Source: Acridotheres tristis
Lineage: Eukaryota > Chordata > Aves > Passeriformes > Sturnidae
Length of the DNA: 64,000 nt
Assembly: GCA_037013685.1 (NCBI GenBank)
Contig: CM072884.1
Coordinates: 99,614,048 to 99,678,047, forward strand
Reading direction: 5' to 3'
In this document: in pieces, positions 1 through 12,498 of the stretch
Numbering within the stretch: position 1 is the stretch's first letter
Layout of the letters: every line of letters starts with the position of its first letter
Translations under genes and position numbers: made by a program
The notes under the pieces: model-generated
What the model saw: the letters and a program-made list of their open reading frames with translations, nothing else
What the model was told of the DNA's origin: nothing
Databases searched by the model: none

Positions 1-3000
1 TCTACATTCTATATTTGTCATATCACTCTCAGAAAAGAAAGGATGCTAAAAATACCTAGAGTTAAAAAATAATTGTTTTAGAGGCTACAGGAAGAAAGCA
101 AGAAGCCACTGACTGCTACAGAGAGTTCTAGATATTGATTGGATTCGCTGAGTCACAGAGTTAATGGTCTTACAAGATAGCTCATCACATCTGCATCACT
201 GCTATTGTGAAATTATTTTTAAACTACTTTCTCCAGTGCTTAAATCCATTCCTATATTAGTATATTCTACTTATACTTAATTTCTTTAACTACGCTGATT
301 TTTGCATTTCAGCACACCACAAAGACCACAAAGACATTATCATCATTATAGTACAGACTAAGCATACAAAAAACTCCTTAGAGTCCCAATTTTAGAGGTT
401 ACAAAGTAAAGGCTGGAAATGCCATGTAGAATTGTAAATAATTATCTGAGAGATTCACTGAGTCACAGACTTATTAATGCATTAAGTCCCCCTCAGTGTA
501 ATGAGAATGCTCATCTTGGTTCTAGAAGGTGTTGGCGTTTAAAGTATTTTATTTTCTTTGATTCTGAAATCACACAAAACATCCTTCTTCTGGCAATCAG
601 TACCTATACTCCCCTGTGAAATTATCTGCATCTTCAGATGATGAAACTGCTGCCATGAATTTTCTAGTAAGCTCTAACTCTAAAAACTCTCTTATTTCTC
701 TTATCAACAGTTTTCTTCCATGATGTTTCCGGTTTAGTTACAAAGAATAATAAGGATATGCAGTCAGTGCGTTTTTTCTAATGATTGTATTGGATGATTC
801 CAAACGCTATTTACAAATTACTTGACACCAACGGAAATGTTAGGCCCTAAAGATGACTGAGCTTGTAATCACAATTTATTAGTAAGATTCCAGGGAGACA
901 AATTATGATAGGAAAATATATGTGAGGTTTTCTACTCGGAAAATCTTGAATTTTAAAAGTGTTTTTCAGAATAGCTCCTAAAGGTTTCTGTTGACAGCTC
1001 CAGCCCTCACTGAGGTGTGTTATGCACTCATTGTGCTATTCAAATTAGAAGCCATCACAGTTTGTAAATAATAAATTTTTCATTTTAATTCACATTAAAT
1101 CTGTATTTTTTCTTTTTTAATAAATACATTAGGTTCATAACCTCATAGTGACTAGGTAAGTGTCTGAGCTGATTTTTTTCAACACTTAATAAAATTACAC
1201 AACTTATTTGAAGTTGATGTACGGTACACCAGATTTAGTCAATGAAAAATAGGATTGGTACTTGCTGGAGTTCAGTTTTTCTATAATTTCCACTTGTGCT
1301 TTCCTCAAGAATAAAATTAGATAGTCCTTAATTCTTCCATATCTATGCAAAGAATTAAACCCCACAGAAGTCACTGAAGTTATTAATTTTGTCCTGTAGT
1401 GGTCAAGAGAGTCAGTCTATCAGAAAGGTGACTTTCACTTCATCATTCCTTTTGTAACTACCCACAGAAGGGGCACGAGGCTGAAGGACAAACACACCGT
1501 GTGCTTATCAGGGAAATAACTGCACCCTTGAATGACCTCCTCTCCAGCTAAGCCATGTGCTTGGAAGCATTCTGCCATCTTCTTATGATGTGCAAGTGTC
1601 CCTGGCACGGGCGTCTGTTGTACAAGCTGGCAGTGAATTCTTGCAGGTGTGCATTTCTGCTGCAAACATCAAAGTTTGGAATGGAGCAGAGGATCACCAG
1701 TCAGGAGGTAAGCTCAGGGTTACGTCTCTTTACTTAGTCCCCCTTCCTGCAGTCCAAGCCCTGTGAACAATCAAAGGGATATCTCATCTTCCTGGAAGGA
1801 CTCCCCATCTCCTGTTGCTTGTCTTGCTGGAGAAATCTCCAGTGTTTGGCAAAGGTATGCATCCTCACAGCTCACAGATGCACAACCTTGCATCCAGGAT
1901 ATATTTACACATTGATGCTTTTCCCTGGGAACTGGAATATAAAAATGGTGTCCCTAGAATAATGCATATTATTTTCTCCCTTTTATACATATTCCTATAT
2001 TCATGAATATAAATTACTGTGTAATGATTTACAAACAGGTTGGTGTGTTCATGCTCATAATTTATTCTGTTTTTAAAACCCAGATTAAAAAAGAAAAGGA
2101 AAATAAAGAAGAAAAAAATTTAAAAAAATAAAGAATAAGTAGCATTTACAGGACAACCGGTAAAATCAGATAAATACTAATACTTTGGTGGATATATTGT
2201 CAGAAACATACAGGCTACTATTTGGTCAATAGCTACTGCTACTTAGTTTTAGCAATAGCACATTTAAATCAATAGCTCCTTTTTAATATTTTATGTCCTC
2301 CTACCATTAGGCTGTTCTTGTGTCCCTTTTTCATTGCTAATCAAAGATATTGGCAATGACCTTGACATTTTTCTAGGTTTTTAGTGGCTCAGGTTTCACT
2401 TAAATTAGCAATCATGGGAACAGCTTTTTGTTGATTTACAACTCACCTACATTTTAAGAACTTTGGTTGCATTTTTTATTCAACTTGCAGACAATTCTAT
2501 AATTTTTATTTGAGAGACAAGGCCTAAATTAAAATGCTTTAGACATTACTGTTTTCATTTTATATAGTATATAGGATGTATCAAATTGACTTCTTATACA
2601 TACCTGATTACATTTTATGACTGCAGATTGCCAAAGAATAATTTCAACCTTCCATTGTAATAATCCGGAGAAGCCATTGTCACTTTGGATCCCCAATTTG
2701 GGTTTGCAGGGGTTTTTTAAAAGGATGTTTGGAACATTTTAATATTTCATGATTATTCTGTAGCTGTAGTAGAAGGTATGGAAATTCAATAAGTTTTTCT
2801 TTGTTTCATTAAAAGTGGAACATACTTTTAGCTCAAAATTTTTAATTTTTAGGAGCAGAGTTACTGAGCAGTAAACCAAATCTCAAGCATTTCCTTCTAT
2901 ATTGAGACCAGCACCTGGTAATATTCTCCATGACACAGAAAAGCACACAGCATCCCATTATTTAAATTAGGCAGGTAAGGTTAATAAACAAGGGTCCATA

Positions 3001-6000
3001 ACTGAAGTCACACAGCAATTAAATAAGCATCAATCCAACACTGCTTTTTCACACAGATTACTTTCCTGTAAATGGTGTTTTAGCAATTATCTTATCAGTC
3101 GCTCCTTGCTCAGCAGTGATTTATGTAATTCTGCCTGTGTAGTTGGGCTGATGTTAGATTATATCCATTGAAATGAACGTAGCACTTGCATTAAATAGCT
3201 CATTTACTTTTCAATGAGTCACAGGAAATACTTAAACCAGTTTACCTTGTACTAGCAAAAGCTTTGTACCCAAAGTTAAAAAAAAAGAGTATGATCTGCT
3301 CCAAAGCTTGCTGAAGTACTTTAAATCTTTCCACTAACTACAATCAGTCATGAATATACATGCATATCATATATAATATATATATAATATGTGCAAGCCC
3401 TCTCTAATTTCTCCTGTCTGCAATGACTTCTGCAGTTTTTAGTGTGTCCCTCTCGCTGGAGTTCTCAGCTCCAACACGGAGCTGGGCTGAGAGCTCAAGG
3501 TACAGGTGCTGTTAATCTTCCTGTGTGCTCGGGGCTGCACCTGTGCAAATGAACTCCAGAGGGGTCTTCCAAAGGAAGCTCGGCTGGAGGCACACTTGGC
3601 AATCTTCCAAGTGTTATGCAGTGCTTTAGCAAGACACTGATCAAAGCAGAGGGAAATGTAGGTGCTGTTTGCACCAAGTTTATGTCAGCTCAGGAGCGAC
3701 AGACCAAGTACCTGGAAAGGAGATCCTGGGAGTTTCTAAATAAGCCACAAAGCAAACCACTTGATTTCAAATGATTTCAAAGCTCAAGAAATCAGATGAG
3801 ATGCAAATGATGGCTACAAGAGCACTGCCGCAGGAGAGAAAAGGGAGTTTGCTAGGACTCAGTTTTCAAAGGGATCTGCTTCAGGTTCTGAGAGAAAGAG
3901 AGAGAGAGAGAAAATGAGTCATATGTCCCATGGACTGTATCAATATTTCTTCTCTTATGAAACTGCCATATGGCAATACATTAAAGGTATTTTCTCTTGC
4001 AACTCCTTTCTTCAAAGCGTGTCTTCCTCCTGTCAGAGTTCATCTCTTTCACTTCTATTAGGAAATGGGTGGCAGGCTCTGGGCAGTGACTGACCAGCTG
4101 CAGCTATTGCAGCCCAAGAGATACAAGGGTTATGGAGCAAGAGGAGTGCCTGGACACTAAATGGGGAGACCCAGTGGTCTATGGTCTGCTGAGTGTCAGA
4201 CTGAGAGAATCCTGAAGGAAAAGTCAACACAGAAACTTTCTGGATCTTTTTTTTTTTGCAGCTAGAATATAGATGAGCAATACCTGGTCTGTACCTTAGT
4301 AATGAGTCTGGTGGCAATCCAGAAACGTTCCCACCAAGTGTGGTCACACTGCCTACGCAATGCTCTCCCTCTGCTGTCCCAAACTTCAAAAAGATTAAGT
4401 GCACTCTTCCTCTCTTTTCCTCACCTCTGTCTTTTGTAAGCCTTTTAGGATGCATGGTCTGCTTGATTTCAATGAATGAATGCTTTTATTTGCATCTTTG
4501 ATTAACTTGACATGCATTAGGAGTGATCTCAAGACGACTGAATAACAACAAAGCATTCTCCACCCAAATACTCGGTGAAAATATAAACCGCAGCATCTTA
4601 CCAGTGCTGTAATATGCACCTCCTGTGCATCAGAGAATAACAGTGTGTTCTTCACAGGGGCCAGGGCATGAAGAAATGCCTAGTGATTATTGAGTAACAG
4701 GGAAGGTGCTCTGCCAGGCCTGAGACACTTGGAGCCATGGCTAATTACAGAGAGCAATCAACCCATGTCTTCCAGAGGCACTTCTGAGATTCATAATGGC
4801 TTCCAGTTAGCAGTAACCTGTGTTTGTCCTTGGCAAATAAAAGTTTCAGTGTCACAAAGACACTTTGTTTCATGGAGGTCAGGGGTGAGGAGTGTTTTTA
4901 ATTTTGTTGGTTGTTTTTATCATTTGAGTGTTAAAAATTGTGGAATGAAGGACAGGACATTTCAAGCAAGAGTGTTTCTGGAGGCTAGACTGTAATTTTA
5001 GACTGACTCAGAGAAAGATTAGTGTAAAAACTAATGTTTGTAGAGAAACAAACAAACACAAAAAAAAGTCTTTCTATGGTGAGGGGCTTTTTACTGTTTG
5101 TTTTTTGGTTTTTTTCCTTTCCATTTGAAATGCAATGTATGCTTGGGTGTTTCGATTTTCCAGGGAGAGCCTCAAGAAATACAATACTATGTCCATTCAG
5201 CACTCTGAGGATCACACAGGTAGAGAAGGTTATTCCCAGAAGAGCTGCTCTGTTCTGGGAAAATCAGGGCTACTCTTGAAGCATAAGTACAACTACTCTT
5301 TGCTGAGGTAATTGGGAAAGATGCAGAAGAAGGGAGGTAGAAGAAATGAAAAAGCAGCTAGACAAGGGACTTCATGGCCATGATATGAGAATTTAGTGAC
5401 CCAGGGACTTAGGGGGTCATTTTAATTTGAAAGATTCTGCCTCTAGACTTTCTATAAGGGCTGTTTGTGTTAAGGGCACATCTTGCAGTCTTTGACAGTT
5501 TATTGAAAAGCCTGAAGTAGCAAAAGAGCACCAGATAACTGCTTCATTATTAAGCTGCTGGAGAATGACTATTTTCAAGATCCTCATCAAGAATGAGATT
5601 CAGATTACAGCCAGACTAAGAAAGATTTATTTAAAAAAATGTTTTAAAAAGGGCTTGCAAAGAAAGGAAAACTAATTTATTCATGGATGTGGTTGAACTG
5701 CTGGAAAACCTGTATTAGATTAATCACAGACATTAAGAAGTTTACCCCAACTGGTTCACTTTTGTTAGCATCAAATATTTAAATGTAAATTAGTTTTGTA
5801 AAGCTGTCTCTGTAAGGATTACAGACCTCAGCTCTGCCTTTGGTATGCCTGGAGGTTTCACATCACTTTTGGTTTACTCTGCAGCCACAGACCTGAACTA
5901 AGAGATTCCTCAGTGCTATATGTTACTGTTCTCTTTCCTGTGAGAAACAACAGAACAGCACTTCGTTGTTTAGGGTGAATGCTGAGATGGCTGCGCTGAG

Positions 6001-7049
6001 CAGTCTCAGATCCTTAAAAGAGGGATGTCACCAAAATTCTACTACATTGGTAATATTTTTGTTGATGTTGAAAATTTGCTTGGATACTACAACAGTGGGC
6101 TCTACAGAACATGCTCCAGAAAAAGGAAGAAACCAAATATTTGCACATGCTGGAAAGAGAGTGAGTCAGCAATTGAGTAGAAACATTAATCAAAACTCAA
6201 CAATGAGCAACATTGTGATGAGTCTTGCTTCATGCATGGCATTCACCAGAATTTTTTTTCTCACAAAATTTAAGAAGAAGATTTATCTGGAAATTCTTTT
6301 GCTTAAAAGAAGTGCAAAAAGTAAGTGGTATAAAATTGTTATTATTTTAAACTGCAGTTTTATTCAAAGGACTAGAAGGAAAACTCGTCATTCACCCTTG
6401 AGACCTCATTTGGCTGCATGTATGCTATTGAGAGAGGTTAATTGGCTAAAAAGACTCTCATCCATGTTATAACTGCTGCCTGGAAAACTGTTGCTGTCCA
6501 TACAAGACGAAAGAAGGCAGTGAATGGAGTCAGGGAGGGACAAGTCAGGAGAAATATTTTTTAAATAATTCCAAGAGTTTAGACTAATCAAACAACTCAA
6601 TCTTCATGGTTATCTGGGTAGTCATTTTGACACCCTGCCACATTGCACATGCAAACTAGTTAAATTAATATATCCTGTTGATAAAATAAAGCCATCAGTC
6701 ACACACTTGTGTGTCCAAAAAACAGATGAACAACATTGTTTGAAAATTAGCCAGTATCAGAAATTACGCAGCTTTCTGTATCAATAGCGTTCTGGAAGAA
6801 GTCCAGACCTGTCAACACGGAAACATGCAATATGATTTAATAAATACAGCAAAAAAAGTTTGTGTCCAACCCATCTTTAATGAAGATGGAAAGCTGTTAG
6901 TATTCCCACACAGAATATAACATGTTTAGTTTGCATGTGATTTTATCCTGAAAACACGTATTGTTATTGTGAAATCCATTAGCAAATGCTTGCTTAAGAG
7001 GGAGAACATTGTTAACATTTTTATTGTTTATTCACTGAAAATTTCTGGA
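1..7049. other. AT-rich non-coding region, no gene seen
   Basis: No reading frame here resembles a known protein and no chain of exons with matching phases could be built on either strand. The open frames are short and most are interrupted or overlap on opposite strands. Minor landmarks are a purine GA-rich run at 3890-3911, a run of T ending in a splice-acceptor-like CAG near 4249-4260 with no coding frame behind it, and A/T-rich alternating sequence near 3363-3390. In other vertebrates the gene upstream of PDHA1 is ADGRG2, transcribed away from it, so part of this stretch could be ADGRG2 intron or 5' region. That is inference from synteny only. Confidence 0.6.
3890..3911. repeat. short GA-rich simple repeat
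   Basis: Purine-only run dominated by GA dinucleotides with one interruption. Too short to say more; listed as a microsatellite-like landmark. Confidence 0.7.
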
Positions 7050-8145
7050 CAATGGTCCTGCTTGACTGTCCTGATCTCCTTCTCTACCAATGTGACCTGC
7101 TTTGCTGAGATGGGAGAGGCTGAGAACTTTGTCTACCTGGACTTTAGTAAAGCCTTTGACACCATTTCCCACAGCATTCTCCAGAAGAAACTGACTGCTC
7201 ATGTCCTGGATGTGCTCTTGACTGGGTAAAAAACTGGCTGAATGGTGGAGCCCAGATTGGTGTGAATGGAATAAAATCCAGCTGGGCACTAGCAGTGCTC
7301 CCCAGGGCTCAGTACTGGGGCCTGTCCTGTTTAATATCTTTACTGATGATCTGGATGAGAGGATCAAGGGCACCCTCAGCCAGTTTGTAGATGACACCAA
7401 GCTGGTGGTGTGTGTTGATCAGCTGGAGGGTAGAAAGGCTCTGCAGAGAGATCTGAACAGCCTGGATTGATGGGATGAGGCCAATTGTATGAGAGCCAAC
7501 AAGGCCAAGTGCTGAGTCCTGAACTTGGGTCACAACAACCCCAGGCAGTGCTATAGGGGGACAGGAGCGGCTGGAAAGGAACTGGGGAAAGGGCCTGGGG
7601 GTGTTGAACATGAGCCAGCTGTGCCCAGATGGCCAAGAAGGCCAATGGCATCCTGGCCTGTATCAGCAATGGTGTGGCCAGCAGGACAGGGCAGGGGTTG
7701 TCCCCCTGTACTCGGCACAGGTGAGGCCACACCTTGAAAGCTGTGTCCAGTTCTGGACCCCTCACGACCAGAAAGACACTGAGGTGCTGGAGCGAGTCCA
7801 GAGAAGGGCAGCAGAGCTGGGGAAGGGTCTGGAGCACAGATCACAGATTCTGTGAGGAACAGCTGATAGAGCTGGGGTTGTTTGGCCTGGAGATGAGGGC
7901 TGGGACAGGACCTTATCTCTCTCTAAAAGGAGATTCTAGCAAAGTGGAGGTCAGCCTCTTCTCCCAGGTAACATGCCATAGAGAAAGGAGAAATATTAGG
8001 AAAATTTCTACATGGAAAGGGTTGTCAAGGATTGGACCAGGTTGTACAGGGAAGTGGTTGAGTCACCATCCCTGGAGGTATTTAAAGGATGTGTAGATGT
8101 GGCACCTGGAGACATGGCTTAGTGGTGGAATTGGAAGTGCTGAGT
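7050..8145 (+). mobile_element. CR1 LINE fragment, reverse-transcriptase region, degenerate
   Basis: The sequence reads like the 3' half of an avian CR1 non-LTR retrotransposon in the sense direction. At about 7131-7180 the frame reads VYLDFSKAFDTISHSIL, the conserved RT block after the fingers. At 7290-7325 it reads [14 protein letters not shown], and at 7384-7404 FVDDTKL, matching the RT catalytic F-x-DD box with V in place of the usual A. These blocks are not all in one uninterrupted frame: stops follow the first block near 7227 and the catalytic block near 7468, and frameshifts lie between them. After 7900 the sequence matches the untranslated 3' portion of CR1. The copy is cut off at both ends, so it cannot move. 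The boundaries are estimated from where CR1-like wording starts and stops. Confidence 0.93.
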
Positions 8146-9421
8146 GCTCGCTAATCACATTTTCTTTCAGTGGCTTAAAAGTTCTTGTTTTATATTTGAG
8201 AAAAATAAGTTTCTTCCTGTAGAGTGGGCAATTGTTTTTGCAGTTTACGGACGAACATGGCACAAAACCAAGTCTGAAATGGCCCACAGACATCAGAGTA
8301 AGCTACCACAGCACTCGGTGCTACAGTACTTACAAAAACGTAGGACCTGGAAGCATTAGTATTAGTTTATCTGGAACAGCCTCAGTCTTTCTTGTACTTA
8401 ATTAACTGAAACCAAGTAAAGTGTTTTATCTAAATTAGTGTATTGTATCCAATCAAATGTCACTACTGGTGCCTTCTAGTTAATAAGAATTAAATGGAAT
8501 AATATTCCAAAATTAATTGCGATTAAATGTTTAATATATAGAAAATAAAAAGTTGGGAAATAATTCCTATTTCCTATATTAATTTAACATTTTTGGAAGC
8601 TGCAGCTATATGGTAATTATGTAAAGTGAATATTGATCCATCCTATATTCCTGTCAAGCTTGATTATTATACAACATTTGGAGAACTACTTCATTATAAT
8701 AAGGAGATTTTTGCCCTGGCACCTCTCTTTCACAGACATTTCCAAACACAATACAGACTTTTTTGTTGTTGTTGTTTCAGTTTGGTTTTTTGTTTGGAAG
8801 CATGAATTGATTTTTATTGTTGTGTTATGTTTTGGTTTGATTTGGTTTTAAGAGGCTATGCTTGGCTGTTCCTCATTTTCATCAAAACCAGAGCAGCCAG
8901 AATGACTTGTTCAAACTTGTAAATGGAAAAAGTACAGCACAGACAATTTTTGGTGTCCTGTTACTTTTGATCCAAAGGAGGAGGTTAGAGACTTGTTACA
9001 GTGTAAATCCACTATAACCAACTTGTTGCAAGCAGCTGATATGCAGACCACTAAGTTATCTAAATCCCCATCTCCAGGAGAAGCCATCAGAGGCTGTGGG
9101 GTGTTTTCCTGGGGCTTCCATCCGTGCTCCTGTGATGTGTGGTGGTCCCAGCACTCACCCACACTCACCCACACTGGATCACTGCCATTCCTGGGAGCCA
9201 CAGGCAACTTCTGCTGCTTTCCCCTCGAGTTTCTGTGGGACATGGAGTTCTGCTCATGGAAGGATTTCTGATGCACAGCTAGGAAGGGACAGTTGCTTCC
9301 AATGAATTTCACCTCCTCCAGCACCTACTCTCCTCTGAAACATCAGAGGAGGACCCTGATGATCTCTGGAAGTCTTCTTTGCACATTTCCAGAAATTGGA
9401 TATTTTCTCTTCTTACAGTAG

Positions 9422-9450
9422 AAGGCAAGGCAAGGCAAGGCAAGGCAAGG
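9422..9450. repeat. AAGGC pentanucleotide microsatellite
   Basis: A perfect tandem run of the unit AAGGC, just under six copies over 29 bases. It is unrelated to the longer AAGAG pentamer tract at 60312-60434. Confidence 0.95.
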
Positions 9451-12400
9451 ATAACATAGAAGGGTGGGTGTGAACATGTAAATTCAGAAAAACCCAGTTA
9501 AATTTGCTGCTATTAATGGACGTTGAACCCTATGGGAATGGAACATCAACAGCCAGATATTTTTGTGAAGTGCATCTTTAATAAGAGGTTAGTATTGCAA
9601 TGGCTTTAGTGGGTATAGGGGGGAAAATAAGTTATCTGGAAGATAAGAGTGATACCGTTTCAAACTGTTTGTTCCACCAACTGTTTTACTTTACCCAAGG
9701 AACTCTCCAAATATCTCAGTCTTGACTGGTAAAAGTAGCTGTTGAGAAAATACTAGAAGAGATGCAGGAAACAATGAACAAGAAGTTTTTGGAACAGCAG
9801 AGAATGGATAGCATTCTGGGAGGTGTCACTTTATGGAGTTCATCACTGTGGTAGTTATGCTTGTTGATATCAGTAAAAGGTGGCAGCTCTGATAGGGGAA
9901 TAGTTTGTATTTGGTTATTTAGGCTATGCCTTCCAGTGAGAGAATACAGCGAACTAAAATGAGAGTGATAAAGCATGGGAAGACATAAATACCATGTAAA
10001 GGGAAAAAAATCCACAAATATTTCAGTGCATAAGGAAGTAGCAAAAATGCCCTTATTCTCATCAGAAGAGATAGCTCTTTATGTTGAGTACTATCAAAAT
10101 GGGATATAAACGTTAAAAAGAAACTGCAAACAGTTTTCAGCAGTGGCAAAATCAGATATGTTATCTTTAGATATAGCTAGTATTTTGCTTCTCCATCATA
10201 GGTGCTACTACATTTTAATTTTGAGCCTCTGAAAATGTGCATGAATGTAGTGGAGATCCACAACATATCTGGTACTGATTCTTTCCAGCCTATTTTAGGC
10301 ATTTGTAGATGTGAAATTCTGATAGCCTAAAGCTATATTGAAGGTTTATGGAGCAGAAATAACCAAGAAGCTAAGAGGACTTTTCTCTATGGTAACCCAG
10401 ATTCTAAAATGGAATGATTTAGACTATTTGTATGTGGAATGTGTCCTCTGCCACTAGCCAATATGCATTAACATGGTGAAAAAACACTGACAGAACTTTT
10501 CCTGGTGTTGCAAAGAAAAGAGTTGGAGAATTATTTGGACAGTATTTTGAACAGACACAGAACTGGCAAGGTAACAACACCTCGCCTTTGCTGGCATCTT
10601 TCTTCCTGTGATAAGCACAGCCCTGTCTGTAACCCCTTCATGGAAATCAAATTACACACTCCAGAAGCCTTTGGATCCTCAGAGGAGGATCACCACAGAC
10701 CTCTCAATATCTCAAATGCACCTTTCTGCACTCATGTCTTGTCTGTGCTCTGGATTACAACGCCGAACATGACAACTGAAAAAAATTCTGTAATGCTTCC
10801 AAAATGCCAATTTCTGTCTTCTTTTAGTAGCATGACAAATGTAAAAACTAGGCAATACCATAAATAATTGCATGGAAGCCTTTTCCACGCCAATCTCATA
10901 AGCCCCGTTGTAAGTATCCTCCCAGGAATTTTCTTTCCACACTTGCCTTCTCCATTAATTCACAAATTCATAAACAGCAGGGATGAAAGGACTATGAAGA
11001 AATCATCTGGTGTATTTTGGCCCAAAGTAATATCAAATGCACCTAAATCATTCTAAATGGATATTTGTCTGACATCTGTTGTAGATTTTTATACTATCCA
11101 AGCAAAATATTCCAGTTCTCCAGTGTTCTATTAGAAAGATTCTCAATGACTCTAACTTATGCTTCCCTCTCTGAATGTCCATTGCTCTTCTTACATAGAA
11201 GAATGTGCAGAATATGCTATAGAATTTTTCTTTTTTATATTTATATATTTTATATTGTGTATCCCATCTCCCTCTCTCTAAACTGAATCTTTTTTTTCTC
11301 CTGTAAGTCTTCTAGAGTTCATCTCATCGAGCTGCCAAAACAAGGAAGGCTCTCTTATATTTGTCATTTTTGTTTATCTGATCAGTGTTTGTCTGTTTTC
11401 TTAATAGTACAGATTTCATGTCAAGTGAAGTAATAGTTGTGTAGTTTTTGGTTTATGTCTGTTCCTTCCCTAGTAATGTACATTCTGACTTACCCAATGT
11501 CCAACAAACACTTCCTAAATCTGTAGTGAAATGTCTCTGGCCACATGTTTCTCAGGGCGTTTTACACAAGGAGGTGTGAAGCTCCTTTATGGCCAAATAA
11601 GATAGAACAACAGGTGTCGGTCAATTTTAATGTCATTTATAAACACTTCCAAAGTGAATATGGTATTTTATCTAGGGCCCACTTCAGAAGCAATTCAGAC
11701 TGTGGATCTCCCTCTCTCACAGAGCTCTGCCACATTACACTGTGTTCATTAAAGAAAAGTGAGTTTTACCTTTACTTTTAGAAGTTTCAATGCTTTTGAG
11801 AAGACTCCACAAAGAATTTTGCTGTAATTTGTAAGAACGGAAAAAGCATGATAGTGATATGTCACATATATGATGCCTTTTGTAGGATGGAGCTGAAAGA
11901 TGGCTTCGCCATTCTTCTTCTATATGCAGCCCTAAAACAGACACTCACACAATATTCCTAAAACTGTTTAACACCTCCAGTGCCTTTCTGGTAAGTGGGG
12001 ATAATTAATAAAGAATAAGGACGTGGATATACACTGTCCTCTAGCAAGTTGTAAGAAAATAAACATTGTTAAAATTGAGTCATCTACAGCAACCAACCAT
12101 AAAATAATACAGGCTAGAGAGGGAAAAGACTGATTAAGTCATCCACTACATCTCCTGCCAAGGCAGGCTTCTTTTCTGCCATATCTTATTAAGTGCTTTG
12201 TCCAGCCTAGTTTTAAATTATTCAAGCAATTTGATATCCATTATTTCCTTTGGGAGACAACTCTTCAATTCAATTCAGAGGTATATTTATTTATTCCTTG
12301 CTCTATAAATAAAATGTTCTTTGCACTACTTCAAAAATTTATTTTCAAAATTTTTTTTTAACTTTATTTTATTACTATTGTAGCTGAGATGTAAAATGGG

Positions 12401-12480
12401 TGATGTAGAGGACTTCGGATGAAACAAAGACATGAAGTTCTCCTGGAAAAATAAATAAAAGGAAGGTGTTTCTTTTCGGC

Positions 12481-12498
12481 TTGTTTGTTTGTTTGTTT
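12481..12498. repeat. TTTG tetranucleotide repeat
   Basis: Four and a half copies of TTTG in a row, a short microsatellite. Confidence 0.9.

Noticed and set aside
4245..4262. Poly-T followed by GCAG as a splice acceptor on the + strand
   Set aside because: There is no open coding frame, donor or partner exon behind it.
5966..6472. 168-codon + strand frame
   Set aside because: It begins without an ATG, has no recognisable domain, low-complexity Lys/Ile content and no exon-like borders. This is consistent with chance in AT-rich DNA.
7032..7844. Several - strand frames of 97-153 codons
   Set aside because: They are antisense shadows of the CR1 reverse-transcriptase region.
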